Source of the DNA: Chloroflexi bacterium 13_1_40CM_68_21
GTDB taxonomy: Bacteria > Chloroflexota > Limnocylindria > P2-11E
NCBI GenBank assembly: GCA_001917735.1
Contig: MNEO01000041.1
Span: 1-12,832 of the forward strand
DNA: 12,832 nt
Direction of reading: 5' to 3'
Program-made: the position numbers and the translations under genes
Shown: positions 1 through 6,584 of the stretch, piece after piece
Layout of the letters: each line of letters begins with the position of its first letter
Numbering within the stretch: position 1 is the stretch's first letter
Notes under the pieces: generated by a model
Told to the model about the DNA's origin: nothing
Databases searched by the model: none
Seen by the model: only the letters and a program-made list of their open reading frames with translations

Positions 1-897
1 TACAAGCTCGCGCTTATGGCGCTCGACGCGAAGGTCCACAAGCTCCGTCTCAACCCCGGGAACATCCACAACAAGGATGGCGTGCGCGAGGTGGTAAAGC
101 GGGCAAAGGAGCAAGGCACGCCCATTCGCATCGGCGTGAATCACGGCTCGATCGGTGACCGGCAGCCCGGAGACGTCCGCGACGAGGCCCAGCGGATGGT
201 CGATCTGGCGCTCAGCGAGATCAAGATCCTCGAGAATCTCGACTTCGACGACATCGTGGTCTCCGTCAAGGCCTTCGAGGTCCCGGTGATGATCGCCGCG
301 TACCGCCGCCTCGCGAAGGCGGTTCCGTACCCGTTGCACCTCGGCGTGACCGAAGCCGGGACCGCGCTCTCGGGCTCGATCCGCTCCGCGGCCGGGATGA
401 GCGTGCTGCTCTACGAAGGCATCGGCGACACGATCCGCGTGTCGCTCTCTGAGGATCCGGTCGTCGAGGTGAAGGCCGCGTTCGATCTTCTGAAGTCGCT
501 CGGTCTGCGCGACCAGGGCCTCACGCTCGTCGCGTGCCCGTCCTGCGGTCGCGCGGACATCGATCTCATCCCGCTCGCCAAGGTCGCCGAGGAGCGACTC
601 CGCGCGTTGCCTACGCCGATGAAGGTCGCGGTCATGGGCTGCGAGGTGAACGGGCCCGGCGAGGCGAAGGACGCCGACGTCGGTATCGCCGGTGGAGTAG
701 GAAAGGGCGCGCTCTTCCGCAAGGGCAAGATCGTCGGGGTGTATCCCGAGGCGCAGCTCATGGATGCGCTGCTCGCGGAGATCGACAAGATCCTGATCGA
801 GAACGGCAAGGAGCCCTACTCGCAGAAGGCCCCGAAGCTCTCGCACACGGGGCAGCTCACGCCGGGCCGTTCCGTCCCGGCGGGTCAACGCACCTAG
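1..897 (+). CDS. ispG: 4-hydroxy-3-methylbut-2-enyl diphosphate synthase (IspG/GcpE), 5'-truncated by the window
   Basis: IspG is the [4Fe-4S] enzyme of the methylerythritol-phosphate (non-mevalonate) isoprenoid pathway; it reductively converts methylerythritol cyclodiphosphate to HMBPP in the cytoplasm. The reading frame is open from base 1 and already aligns with the family there (KLALMALDAKVHKLRLNPGN), so the gene starts upstream; an ATG at 16 is internal. 298 residues are visible and roughly the first 90-100 of the barrel are missing. The C-terminal cluster-binding domain is complete: CPSC supplies two cysteines (visible residues 179 and 182), GCEVNGPGE supplies the third (214) and the conserved Glu ligand (221). 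The preceding NHGS and LHLGVTEAG segments are also typical. The gene ends 35 bases before the next gene. In many bacteria it neighbours dxr, rseP and proS; here proS lies about 5.7 kb downstream. Family identity is very secure. Confidence 0.97.
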   Translation, partial: YKLALMALDAKVHKLRLNPGNIHNKDGVREVVKRAKEQGTPIRIGVNHGSIGDRQPGDVRDEAQRMVDLALSEIKILENLDFDDIVVSVKAFEVPVMIAAYRRLAKAVPYPLHLGVTEAGTALSGSIRSAAGMSVLLYEGIGDTIRVSLSEDPVVEVKAAFDLLKSLGLRDQGLTLVACPSCGRADIDLIPLAKVAEERLRALPTPMKVAVMGCEVNGPGEAKDADVGIAGGVGKGALFRKGKIVGVYPEAQLMDALLAEIDKILIENGKEPYSQKAPKLSHTGQLTPGRSVPAGQRT

Positions 898-932
898 GGG
901 CTCGCGCCGGCGAGGTGCGCGACCGTTCCGAC

Positions 933-2021
933 GTGGCCAGGACACGAAGGATCGCGAAAGACGGAGGCCAAAAGGAGCACGGGGATCTGCTTGCCGAGCT
1001 CTCCATCGACCGGACGCGCACACTGGCGATCCTCGGCGATCTCATCCGAGACCCGGAGGTCGAGGTTCGCGAGTGGGCGATCGATACCGCCGCCTCTGTC
1101 CTTGGTCCCGCCGCCGCGCCGCTCCTTCTGAAGGCGGCGAAGGATCGCGACCCGGACGTGCGCGACGGGGCAATCGAACGGCTTCTTGAATGCGACCCGG
1201 TCGCGGCTCGGTCGCTCGTCCCACTGCTCCTGCGAAAGCTGAAGGGCCCTGAGTTCTTCGATGCTGTTTCCGCCATGTGGGCATTGGCCAAGCTTCGCCA
1301 TCGCGACGCGATCGAGGAGATTCGCGAGGCTGGTCGTGCGGGACGCCGCGAGGGAAAGACGTTTCAGGGGATCACTGCCGATGTCATCAACGATCTTCTG
1401 GAAGGCCGCGACACGGAGCTGGTTGCCGCCCTCGAGCGCCATGATCACGACCGGATGTCCGCACTAGCGAAGGCAGCCTCATTGATCGGCAGTCCCGAGG
1501 CGCTTGCCGCCCTTCGACGCTGCGCCGAATCGGCGCCCGACGACGATTGCCGACTCGCCTGCGCGGCCGCGCTCAGACGAGGGGTCGAGCACGCCTGGCC
1601 CAAGGGACCTGGCCCGACCCAGGAGATCCGGCGGCTGACGGCCGGCCTTCGCAATGCGCAGGGCGCTTCGCGGCGATCACTCGAGAAGGCAGGCAAGGCG
1701 CTCGGGATCGCGTTCCCTGACGACTATGTCGAGTTCATGCTCGAATCCGACGGGGCCGAAGGTCCAATCGGCAAGAGTTCGTACCTTGCGCTCTATCCCG
1801 TCGGCGCCCTCGTCGACAATCAAAGGAACTACGCCGTGGACGAGCTCGCACCGGGTCTGGTGCTATTCGGGTCCGATGGTGGAGGGACCGCCTACGCGTT
1901 CGACAAGAGGTCGTCGGCTGTCGAGATCGTCGAGGTTCCCTTCATTCCTCTGAGCCTCGAGGAGGCCAGGCCCGTCGGGCGCAGCTTCGAATCGTTCCTC
2001 GCTTTTCTCGCGGCCCGATAG
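933..2021 (+). CDS. HEAT-repeat protein with C-terminal SMI1/KNR4 (SUKH-like) domain
   Basis: About 362 residues with two parts. Residues ~20-225 are Ala/Leu/Arg-rich paired helices in the style of HEAT/PBS-lyase repeats: DPEVEVREWAIDTAASVLG, then DPDVRDGAIERLLECDP, then further degenerate repeats to ~220. Residues ~230-360 resemble the SUKH (SMI1/KNR4) fold: an opening helix with LEKAGKALGIAFPDDYVEFM, the GSDGGGTAYAFD core strand pair, and a closing SFESFLAFL helix. SUKH domains are known as immunity proteins that bind toxins in polymorphic toxin systems, and also as general protein-binding modules; HEAT repeats are binding scaffolds. A protein-binding role is therefore inferred, with no enzyme motif seen. 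The GTG start at 933 was chosen because the frame upstream runs inside ispG and is not protein-like; a GTG at 915 is a close alternative and neither has a good Shine-Dalgarno. Its stop is 12 bases before the pentapeptide-repeat gene, so the two are probably co-transcribed. Confidence 0.8.
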   Translation: MARTRRIAKDGGQKEHGDLLAELSIDRTRTLAILGDLIRDPEVEVREWAIDTAASVLGPAAAPLLLKAAKDRDPDVRDGAIERLLECDPVAARSLVPLLLRKLKGPEFFDAVSAMWALAKLRHRDAIEEIREAGRAGRREGKTFQGITADVINDLLEGRDTELVAALERHDHDRMSALAKAASLIGSPEALAALRRCAESAPDDDCRLACAAALRRGVEHAWPKGPGPTQEIRRLTAGLRNAQGASRRSLEKAGKALGIAFPDDYVEFMLESDGAEGPIGKSSYLALYPVGALVDNQRNYAVDELAPGLVLFGSDGGGTAYAFDKRSSAVEIVEVPFIPLSLEEARPVGRSFESFLAFLAAR

Positions 2022-2033
2022 GTCCGCAGGCGG

Positions 2034-2813
2034 ATGGAGGCGCGCAGAATCCCGGAAGCCATGCCTGAGGGGTCTGACAAGCCGCAAATTGAGCCCGGCG
2101 CCGTCATCTCGGTCGGGCGCGCCGGCCTGGCCAACGTCGACTTCCGCAAGGCCAAGTTCGACAAGTTCCAACTCGCCGTCGGGAACTTCGTGGCCTGCGA
2201 CTTCCGGGGCCTGCAGCTCGGCGAGCGCTTCGCTCCGTTCTTCACGACCCGACCACGAAGCGTTTTCACCTCCTGCAAGTTCGATAGCGCCGACATGCGC
2301 CAGATCAGCCCGGAAGGCACGCGCTTCGAGCGCTGCTCGTTCGAGGATGCGCGGCTCGACGGATGGACCCCGGCGAGGGCGGAGTTCGTGGAGTGCCGTT
2401 TCGCGGGGAAGGTGGCCCACGTCACGTTCACCGGCAAGCCCGCCGGTCCGGGTTCGACGCGGATCGATCCGGCGCGCGCGACGAACGAGTTCCGCGGCAA
2501 CGATTTCCGGGACGCGGAGCTCATCGACACGGTGTTCGTCCTGGGGATCGACCTCAAGCTGCAGCGCTGGCCGGTCGGCGACGACTATGTCCGGCTCGAC
2601 AAGTTCCTGCGTCGCATCGAGCGTGCTCGCGCCGATGTCCTGACGTGGGATGCCGGTGAGGCCCGGACCGAGGCGCTGGCGATGATCCAGGGGCTGACGA
2701 AGCGGTGGCAGGACCAGCGCGAGATCATCTCGCTCCGCATCAGCCCCGCGGCGAACGCGGCGCCACGCGTGCAGAACCGCGTCTGGGACCTGCTCGAGCG
2801 CGTTCTGGACTAA
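2034..2813 (+). CDS. pentapeptide-repeat-like protein
   Basis: 259 residues. Several stretches follow the A-(N/D)-x-F/L-x-x pentapeptide rhythm that builds a right-handed beta-helix: residues ~30-62 (ANVDFRKAKFDKFQL, then FVACDFRGLQL), ~76-125 (FTSCKFDSADM, FERCSFEDARLDG, AEFVECRFAG) and ~148-172 (EFRGNDFRDAELIDTVF). Residues ~175-259 are charged and predicted helical with no recognised domain. Family members include gyrase-protecting Qnr/MfpA-type DNA mimics and many proteins of unknown role. This one is shorter in repeat count and interrupted, so no specific function is claimed. It follows the HEAT-SUKH gene by 12 bases. Its TAA shares bases with the TAG of the convergent oppC, leaving no room for a terminator. 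Start is ATG at 2034; ATG at 2061 with GGAAG a few bases upstream is an alternative. No signal peptide or membrane segment is seen, so it is probably cytoplasmic. Confidence 0.75.
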   Translation: MEARRIPEAMPEGSDKPQIEPGAVISVGRAGLANVDFRKAKFDKFQLAVGNFVACDFRGLQLGERFAPFFTTRPRSVFTSCKFDSADMRQISPEGTRFERCSFEDARLDGWTPARAEFVECRFAGKVAHVTFTGKPAGPGSTRIDPARATNEFRGNDFRDAELIDTVFVLGIDLKLQRWPVGDDYVRLDKFLRRIERARADVLTWDAGEARTEALAMIQGLTKRWQDQREIISLRISPAANAAPRVQNRVWDLLERVLD

Positions 2814-3769
2814 TCCATCTTCAGCTTCGGGTCGAGCGCGTCGCGTAGCCCGTCACCGAGGAAGTTGAAGCAGATCAGCGTCACGGCGAGAGTGACCGCG
2901 GGCAGCAAGAGCTCATGTGGGAAAGTCCGCATCACGCGGAGACCCTCGGCGATCAGGATTCCCCAGGACGGATACGGCGGGCGGACCCCGAGGCCGAGGA
3001 ACGAGAGCCCCGCCTCCGCGGCGATCGCGCCTGGGATGCCGAACGTGGCAGCCACGATGACGGGCGCGAGCGTGTTCGGGAGCAGGTGCCGCGTCATGAT
3101 GCGCAGGTTCGTCCCGCCGACCATGCGCGCCGCCTCGATGAACTCCTTTTCCTTGAGCGAGAGCACCTGACCGCGCACGAGGCGCGCCACCGTCAGCCAC
3201 GAGATGAGGCCGAGTGCGATGAAGACGCCGATCAGGCCGCCGGAGACCTTGTCGAGGCCCCCAATGACCGCCAGAAATGGGCCCTCGGCCTGGTCGAGAA
3301 CCGCCCGCAGATACGTTATGACGACGATCACGAGGAGCAGGTTTGGAAACGCGAGAAGTACATCGACCGTGCGCATGACGAGGGTGTCGACCCATCTGCC
3401 GAAGAAGCCAGCAGCCAGCCCGAGCGGCACACCGATGACGAGGACGATGAGGACGTCAACGAGAGCGACTGCCATCGAGATGCGGCTCCCATAGAGGAGC
3501 CGGCTGAGTAGATCCCGCCCGAGCTGATCTGTGCCGAAGAGATGTGATGCGCTTGGCCCGATGTCGGTGCTGTCGAGGTCCTGCTGATCGAACGTGTACG
3601 GCGCCAGGACGTTCGCGAAGAGCGCCGCGAGGACGAGAAACACGACGAACACCAGGCCCACGACGGCTGCGCGGTTGCGTGTCAGCCGGTACCACGCGTC
3701 CCTCCAGAGACCACGCTGACGCCGCGGGGCTTCGGTCCTCGCACGCAGCGTCGCAATGCCGGTCGTCAT
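2810..3769 (-). CDS. oppC: peptide ABC transporter permease, OppC/DppC type
   Basis: 319-residue inner-membrane permease of the oligopeptide/dipeptide/nickel importer family (usual length about 290-320). After a basic cytoplasmic start comes the first transmembrane helix (~36-57, AAVVGLVFVVFLVLAALFA), then the family extracellular signature HLFGTDQLGRDLLSRLLYGSR, four or five further helices, and the EAA coupling loop FIEAARMVGGTNLRIMTRHL followed by LPNTLAPVIV, which docks onto an ATPase subunit. The C-terminus LGDGLRDALDPKLKMD is typical of OppC. The ATG at 3769 overlaps the oppB TGA as ATGA, implying translational coupling; in-frame sequence further upstream is antisense to oppB and not part of the gene. 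No oppD/oppF ATPase gene follows, because the next gene is convergent and overlaps the stop codon. Confidence 0.95.
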   Translation of the reverse strand: MTTGIATLRARTEAPRRQRGLWRDAWYRLTRNRAAVVGLVFVVFLVLAALFANVLAPYTFDQQDLDSTDIGPSASHLFGTDQLGRDLLSRLLYGSRISMAVALVDVLIVLVIGVPLGLAAGFFGRWVDTLVMRTVDVLLAFPNLLLVIVVITYLRAVLDQAEGPFLAVIGGLDKVSGGLIGVFIALGLISWLTVARLVRGQVLSLKEKEFIEAARMVGGTNLRIMTRHLLPNTLAPVIVAATFGIPGAIAAEAGLSFLGLGVRPPYPSWGILIAEGLRVMRTFPHELLLPAVTLAVTLICFNFLGDGLRDALDPKLKMD

Positions 3770-4692
3770 CGGTAGCGAATCCGTGGATCGAGGTAACCGT
3801 ACGAGAGGTCGGTGAGCAGATTCACGACCATGATGAGGACCGCGAAGATGAGAACGATGCCAAGAAGCAAGGGATAATCCCGGCCGGTCACGCTGTCGAT
3901 GAACTGCCGTGCAATCCCCGGAACGCCATAGATCCTCTCGACGAAGAATGCACCCGTGATGACGTTCGCCAGCGTGACCCCCGCGATGGTGACGACCGGT
4001 ATGAGGGCGTTCTTCATCGCGTGGAACGCGGTGATCGCGGTCTCGCCCACGCCTTTGGCGCGCGCGGTGCGGATGTAGTCCTGGCCCTGGACCTCGAGGA
4101 GGCTCGAGCGCGTGTAGCGCGCGAGTATCGCGGCCGGACCGCTCCCGATCGCGATGACCGGGATGATCGCGCGCGCGTCGAAGATTCCCTCCCATCCACC
4201 CGTGGGCAGCCACGCCAGGAAGAGCGAGAAGAACACGATGAGAAGGGACACGCGGACGAACGGCGGCGTCGAGATGCCGGTGACGGTGATGAGCGAGGAG
4301 AGGTAGTCGATCCAGGTGTTGTGCTTCACCGCCGCGAGCGCGCCGAGCGGGATGCCGACGAGAAGGGCGAAGAGCATCGACGCAAGGCCGAGCTGCATCG
4401 AGACCGGCAAAGTCGCGCCGATGATCTCGGAGACCGAACGCTCGACGCTGCGGTACGAGGGTCCGAAGTCTCCGTGGAGCGCGTTCCAGAGATAGTCGCT
4501 GTACTGCTTGTACAGCGGATCGTCGAGGTGGTACTGCTTCTCGAGGTTCTTCTTGACGGCTTCGGGGAGCGGCTTCTCGCTCTCGTCCCACGGACTGCCC
4601 GGCGTCGCGCGCACGACGACGAACGTGAGCGTGAAGACGATGAGCAGCGTTGGGAGCATCCAGAGGAGCCGGCGAAGGATGTAGGCGGTCAT
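3766..4692 (-). CDS. oppB: peptide ABC transporter permease, OppB/DppB type
   Basis: 308-residue permease that pairs with OppC to form the membrane channel of an oligopeptide-type importer. The N-terminus YILRRLLWMLPTLLIVFTLTF is the characteristic OppB first helix. A periplasmic segment carries the DDPLYKQYSDYLWNALHGDFGPS motif typical of the family, followed by about five more helices. The EAA loop is at YIRTARAKGVGETAITAFHA, with NALIPVVTI after it, and the C-terminal SYGYLDPRIRYR is canonical. Length matches the family. It lies downstream of oppA across 57 bases that contain a strong hairpin, and its stop overlaps the oppC start by four bases. Its own Shine-Dalgarno is weak. Substrate is most likely peptides, inferred from the binding protein; nickel or other solutes cannot be excluded. 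Confidence 0.95.
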   Translation of the reverse strand: MTAYILRRLLWMLPTLLIVFTLTFVVVRATPGSPWDESEKPLPEAVKKNLEKQYHLDDPLYKQYSDYLWNALHGDFGPSYRSVERSVSEIIGATLPVSMQLGLASMLFALLVGIPLGALAAVKHNTWIDYLSSLITVTGISTPPFVRVSLLIVFFSLFLAWLPTGGWEGIFDARAIIPVIAIGSGPAAILARYTRSSLLEVQGQDYIRTARAKGVGETAITAFHAMKNALIPVVTIAGVTLANVITGAFFVERIYGVPGIARQFIDSVTGRDYPLLLGIVLIFAVLIMVVNLLTDLSYGYLDPRIRYR

Positions 4693-4709
4693 CTCAGGGC
4701 GATCTCAGA

Positions 4710-4742
4710 GAGCGATGGCCGGGCATCTGCCGGCCATCGCTC
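4710..4742 (-). promoter_or_regulatory. perfect 13-bp hairpin between oppA and oppB
   Basis: Bases 4710-4722 and 4730-4742 are exact reverse complements (left arm gagcgatggccgg) with a 7-base loop at 4723-4729. The stem begins 7 bases after the oppA stop codon in transcript direction. No U-tract follows, so it is not a standard intrinsic terminator. Comparable structures after the binding-protein gene of ABC operons (for example malE-malF) protect the upstream message or partly attenuate, which makes the binding protein more abundant than the permeases. That role is inferred here. Confidence 0.7.
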
Positions 4743-4749
4743 CTCACGG

Positions 4750-6381
4750 CTACTTCTTGACGCGAACGAGGTAGCCCTGGATCCGTCCAAGGACACGGAA
4801 GTGGTACAGGCCCTCGATGTACGGCTTGATGACGTCGAACCGCGCCCAGTGGTACACCGTGATGTACGGATCCTCTGCGTTGATCATTTTGTCCGCGCTC
4901 TCGTAGAGGCCCTTCCGCTTTGCCTGGTCGTTCTCCAATAGGCCCTGATCGAGAAGACCGTCGAAGTCCGTGTTCTTCCAGTGTGAGTAGAAGAAGTCGG
5001 CTTTCGAGTGGAACAGCAGGTTGTACCAGTTGTTCGGATCCTCGTAGTCGGAGCCCCAGCCGCTGACATACATGTGGAACGGCTGGCTCTTTCGGCTCTG
5101 ACGCCAGTCGTCGAACGCCTTCGCCTCCATTGGCTCGAGCACGATGTCGATCCCCAGCGCGCTTTTCCACATGCCCTGCACGGCCTCGCCGATCGCCTTG
5201 TTCTCGGCCGACGTCGACGAGTAGGTGAACTTCACGTTCGCCGGCCAGCCCTTGCCGTCCGGGTAACCGGCCTCAGCAAGGAGCTGCTTCGCCTTCGCCG
5301 TGTCGTATAGGAGCGCGTTCTCCTTCTTTTGCCCGGGCACACCGGGGGCCACGATGGACACGGCGTTGAAGTACGCATCCTTCAGGACGACCTCGTTGAG
5401 CTGCTTCGCGTTCGTCGCCATGCTCAGCGCCTGCCGCACCTTCGGGTTGTTCAGGGGTGGGTTGGTCGCGTCGAGGATGATCCACTGCGAGCCCTGTCGC
5501 TCGAACTTCTTCATCTCCTTGGAGAGCGTCGCGTCGTTCTTCGCGCGTGTGATGTCCGCGCCCACGAGCTGGGCGCGGTCAAGCTCGCCGGCCTCGTACG
5601 CGATAATTGCTTTCGAATTCGGATCGTCGAAGAGCGTCCAGACGATGGTGTCCGGTCCGTTGTTCTCGCCCCAGTAATTGGGGTTCTTCTCTACGGTCAT
5701 GCTCTGCTCGGGCTTCCACTCCACGAGCCTGTAGTGGCCGTTCGAGATATAGGTGTCCTTCGTAAGCGTCCACTTCTCGGCGTTCTTGTCGATCGTGTCC
5801 TTCCGAATCGGGTATGCGGTCCACGTGGCGACGAGGTGCATGAAGAACGGCGCGGGTCGCTCAAGCGTGACCGCGAGCGTCCGGTCATCGGTCGCCTTCA
5901 CCGCCATCCCCTCGGCTGTGCCCTTGCCGGTCCCGAAGGCCTCAGCGCCTTTGACCGGCCAGAGGGTCTGCGCGTAACGCGACTTCGTCGTGGGGTCGGT
6001 CGCGCGCTTCCAGGCGTACTCGAAGTCCGAGGCCTTCAAGGCCTGCCCGTCGGACCACTTGAGGCCCGACCGCAGGTTGAAGGTGTAGGTGAGGCCGTCC
6101 GACGAGATCGACCACTTCTCTGCTTGACCGGGCTTGATGTCGCCGGTCACCTGGTCGACGTAGGCCAGGGCCTCGAACATGTTTTGGATCTGCTCGAGCC
6201 CCGCGCCGCCCGAGCTGATCCCGGGGTCCATGGTGTTCACGATCTTCGCGGCCTCGGGCAAGCGCAGCGTGGTCTTCTTCGCCACCGCACCAGGACTCGG
6301 ACTCGCCGACCCGGTCGTCGACGGCGTGCATGCAGCGAGCACAAGCAGCACCAGGACTGACAGCGCGCTGATCTTCCTCAT
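4750..6381 (-). CDS. oppA: oligopeptide-binding lipoprotein, OppA type (SBP family 5)
   Basis: 543-residue extracytoplasmic solute-binding protein delivering peptides to OppBC. A lipoprotein signal peptide MRKISALSVLVLLVLAAC ends in a LAAC lipobox, so Cys18 would be lipidated and anchor the protein to the membrane; a Ser/Pro/Gly linker follows. The mature part shows the family-5 pattern: DPGISSGGAGLEQIQNMFEAL, the strongly conserved SSDGLTYTFNLRSGLKWSDG, ASDFEYAWKRATDP, then NPNYWG and late VRQALSMATN. Length and these motifs resemble true oligopeptide-binding OppA more than nickel or sugar binders. The ATG at 6381 is favoured because AGGGAG lies six bases upstream (plus-strand 6388-6393) and the signal peptide starts there; an in-frame open extension to 6582 is not protein-like. 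It heads the oppA-oppB-oppC operon and is divergent from proS. Confidence 0.95.
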   Translation of the reverse strand: MRKISALSVLVLLVLAACTPSTTGSASPSPGAVAKKTTLRLPEAAKIVNTMDPGISSGGAGLEQIQNMFEALAYVDQVTGDIKPGQAEKWSISSDGLTYTFNLRSGLKWSDGQALKASDFEYAWKRATDPTTKSRYAQTLWPVKGAEAFGTGKGTAEGMAVKATDDRTLAVTLERPAPFFMHLVATWTAYPIRKDTIDKNAEKWTLTKDTYISNGHYRLVEWKPEQSMTVEKNPNYWGENNGPDTIVWTLFDDPNSKAIIAYEAGELDRAQLVGADITRAKNDATLSKEMKKFERQGSQWIILDATNPPLNNPKVRQALSMATNAKQLNEVVLKDAYFNAVSIVAPGVPGQKKENALLYDTAKAKQLLAEAGYPDGKGWPANVKFTYSSTSAENKAIGEAVQGMWKSALGIDIVLEPMEAKAFDDWRQSRKSQPFHMYVSGWGSDYEDPNNWYNLLFHSKADFFYSHWKNTDFDGLLDQGLLENDQAKRKGLYESADKMINAEDPYITVYHWARFDVIKPYIEGLYHFRVLGRIQGYLVRVKK

Positions 6382-6584
6382 ACGACGCTCCCTGCGGGAA
6401 TCCCCGCCCCCTAACGTCGGGGAAGGATACGACCCGAGGCGCGGAGCGCTACCCGCGGGACCGACTAAACTCGCACCCGATGACGCAGCACCGAGGGTCG
6501 TCGCGCCGAGTCCCGCGTTAGCCGGCGCGTTTTCGCGCCGGCGCCTCCGACTCTTTACCCCAATATGACCCTCGGAGTTCACCG
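6382..6584. other. divergent oppA/proS intergenic region
   Basis: 203 bases separate the two divergent starts, the longest non-coding stretch in the window, and must hold the promoter of the opp operon and probably one for proS. On the minus side are the oppA Shine-Dalgarno (plus-strand 6388-6393) and a 6-bp inverted repeat (6401-6406 with 6418-6423, 11-base loop). On the plus side are a strong GC hairpin (6521-6542) and a long-range pairing (6491-6501 with 6565-6575). A TATCCT-like -10 on the minus strand near 6425 has no convincing -35, so no promoter is called. The T-box consensus that often precedes tRNA-synthetase genes was looked for and not found. Confidence 0.6.
6491..6575 (+). promoter_or_regulatory. 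possible structured proS leader that could mask the ribosome site
   Basis: An exact 9-bp inverted repeat pairs 6491-6499 (ccgagggtc) with 6567-6575 (gaccctcgg); adding one G-U and one A-U pair makes 11 bp (6491-6501 with 6565-6575). Inside it lies a perfect 9-bp GC stem with a TTTT loop, 6521-6529 with 6534-6542. The right arm of the long helix ends inside the proS Shine-Dalgarno ggag (6574-6577), so folding could hide it. Chance pairing in GC-rich DNA is a real alternative, and the transcription start is unknown. Confidence 0.3.

Noticed and set aside
534..932. Upstream extension of the HEAT-SUKH frame into ispG
   Set aside because: It overlaps conserved IspG residues in another frame and is Arg-rich without structure; HEAT homology begins after 933.
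3770..4591. Upstream extension of the oppC frame giving a 593-residue protein
   Set aside because: The added part lies out of frame over oppB and is basic low-complexity; family length and the ATGA overlap place the start at 3769.
3544..4941. 465-codon plus-strand open frame across oppC, oppB and oppA
   Set aside because: Extremely Arg/Asp/Glu-rich low-complexity translation, opposite three well-conserved transporter genes; no plausible fold.
6521..6542. GC hairpin as an intrinsic terminator
   Set aside because: No T-tract follows on either strand; it lies between two divergent starts, where no gene ends.
6382..6582. Upstream extension of the oppA frame
   Set aside because: It would bury the lipoprotein signal peptide; the start at 6381 has a good ribosome site.
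6382..6584. T-box riboswitch upstream of proS
   Set aside because: The conserved T-box sequence (AGGGTGGNACCGCG-like) and an intrinsic terminator were not found in the region.
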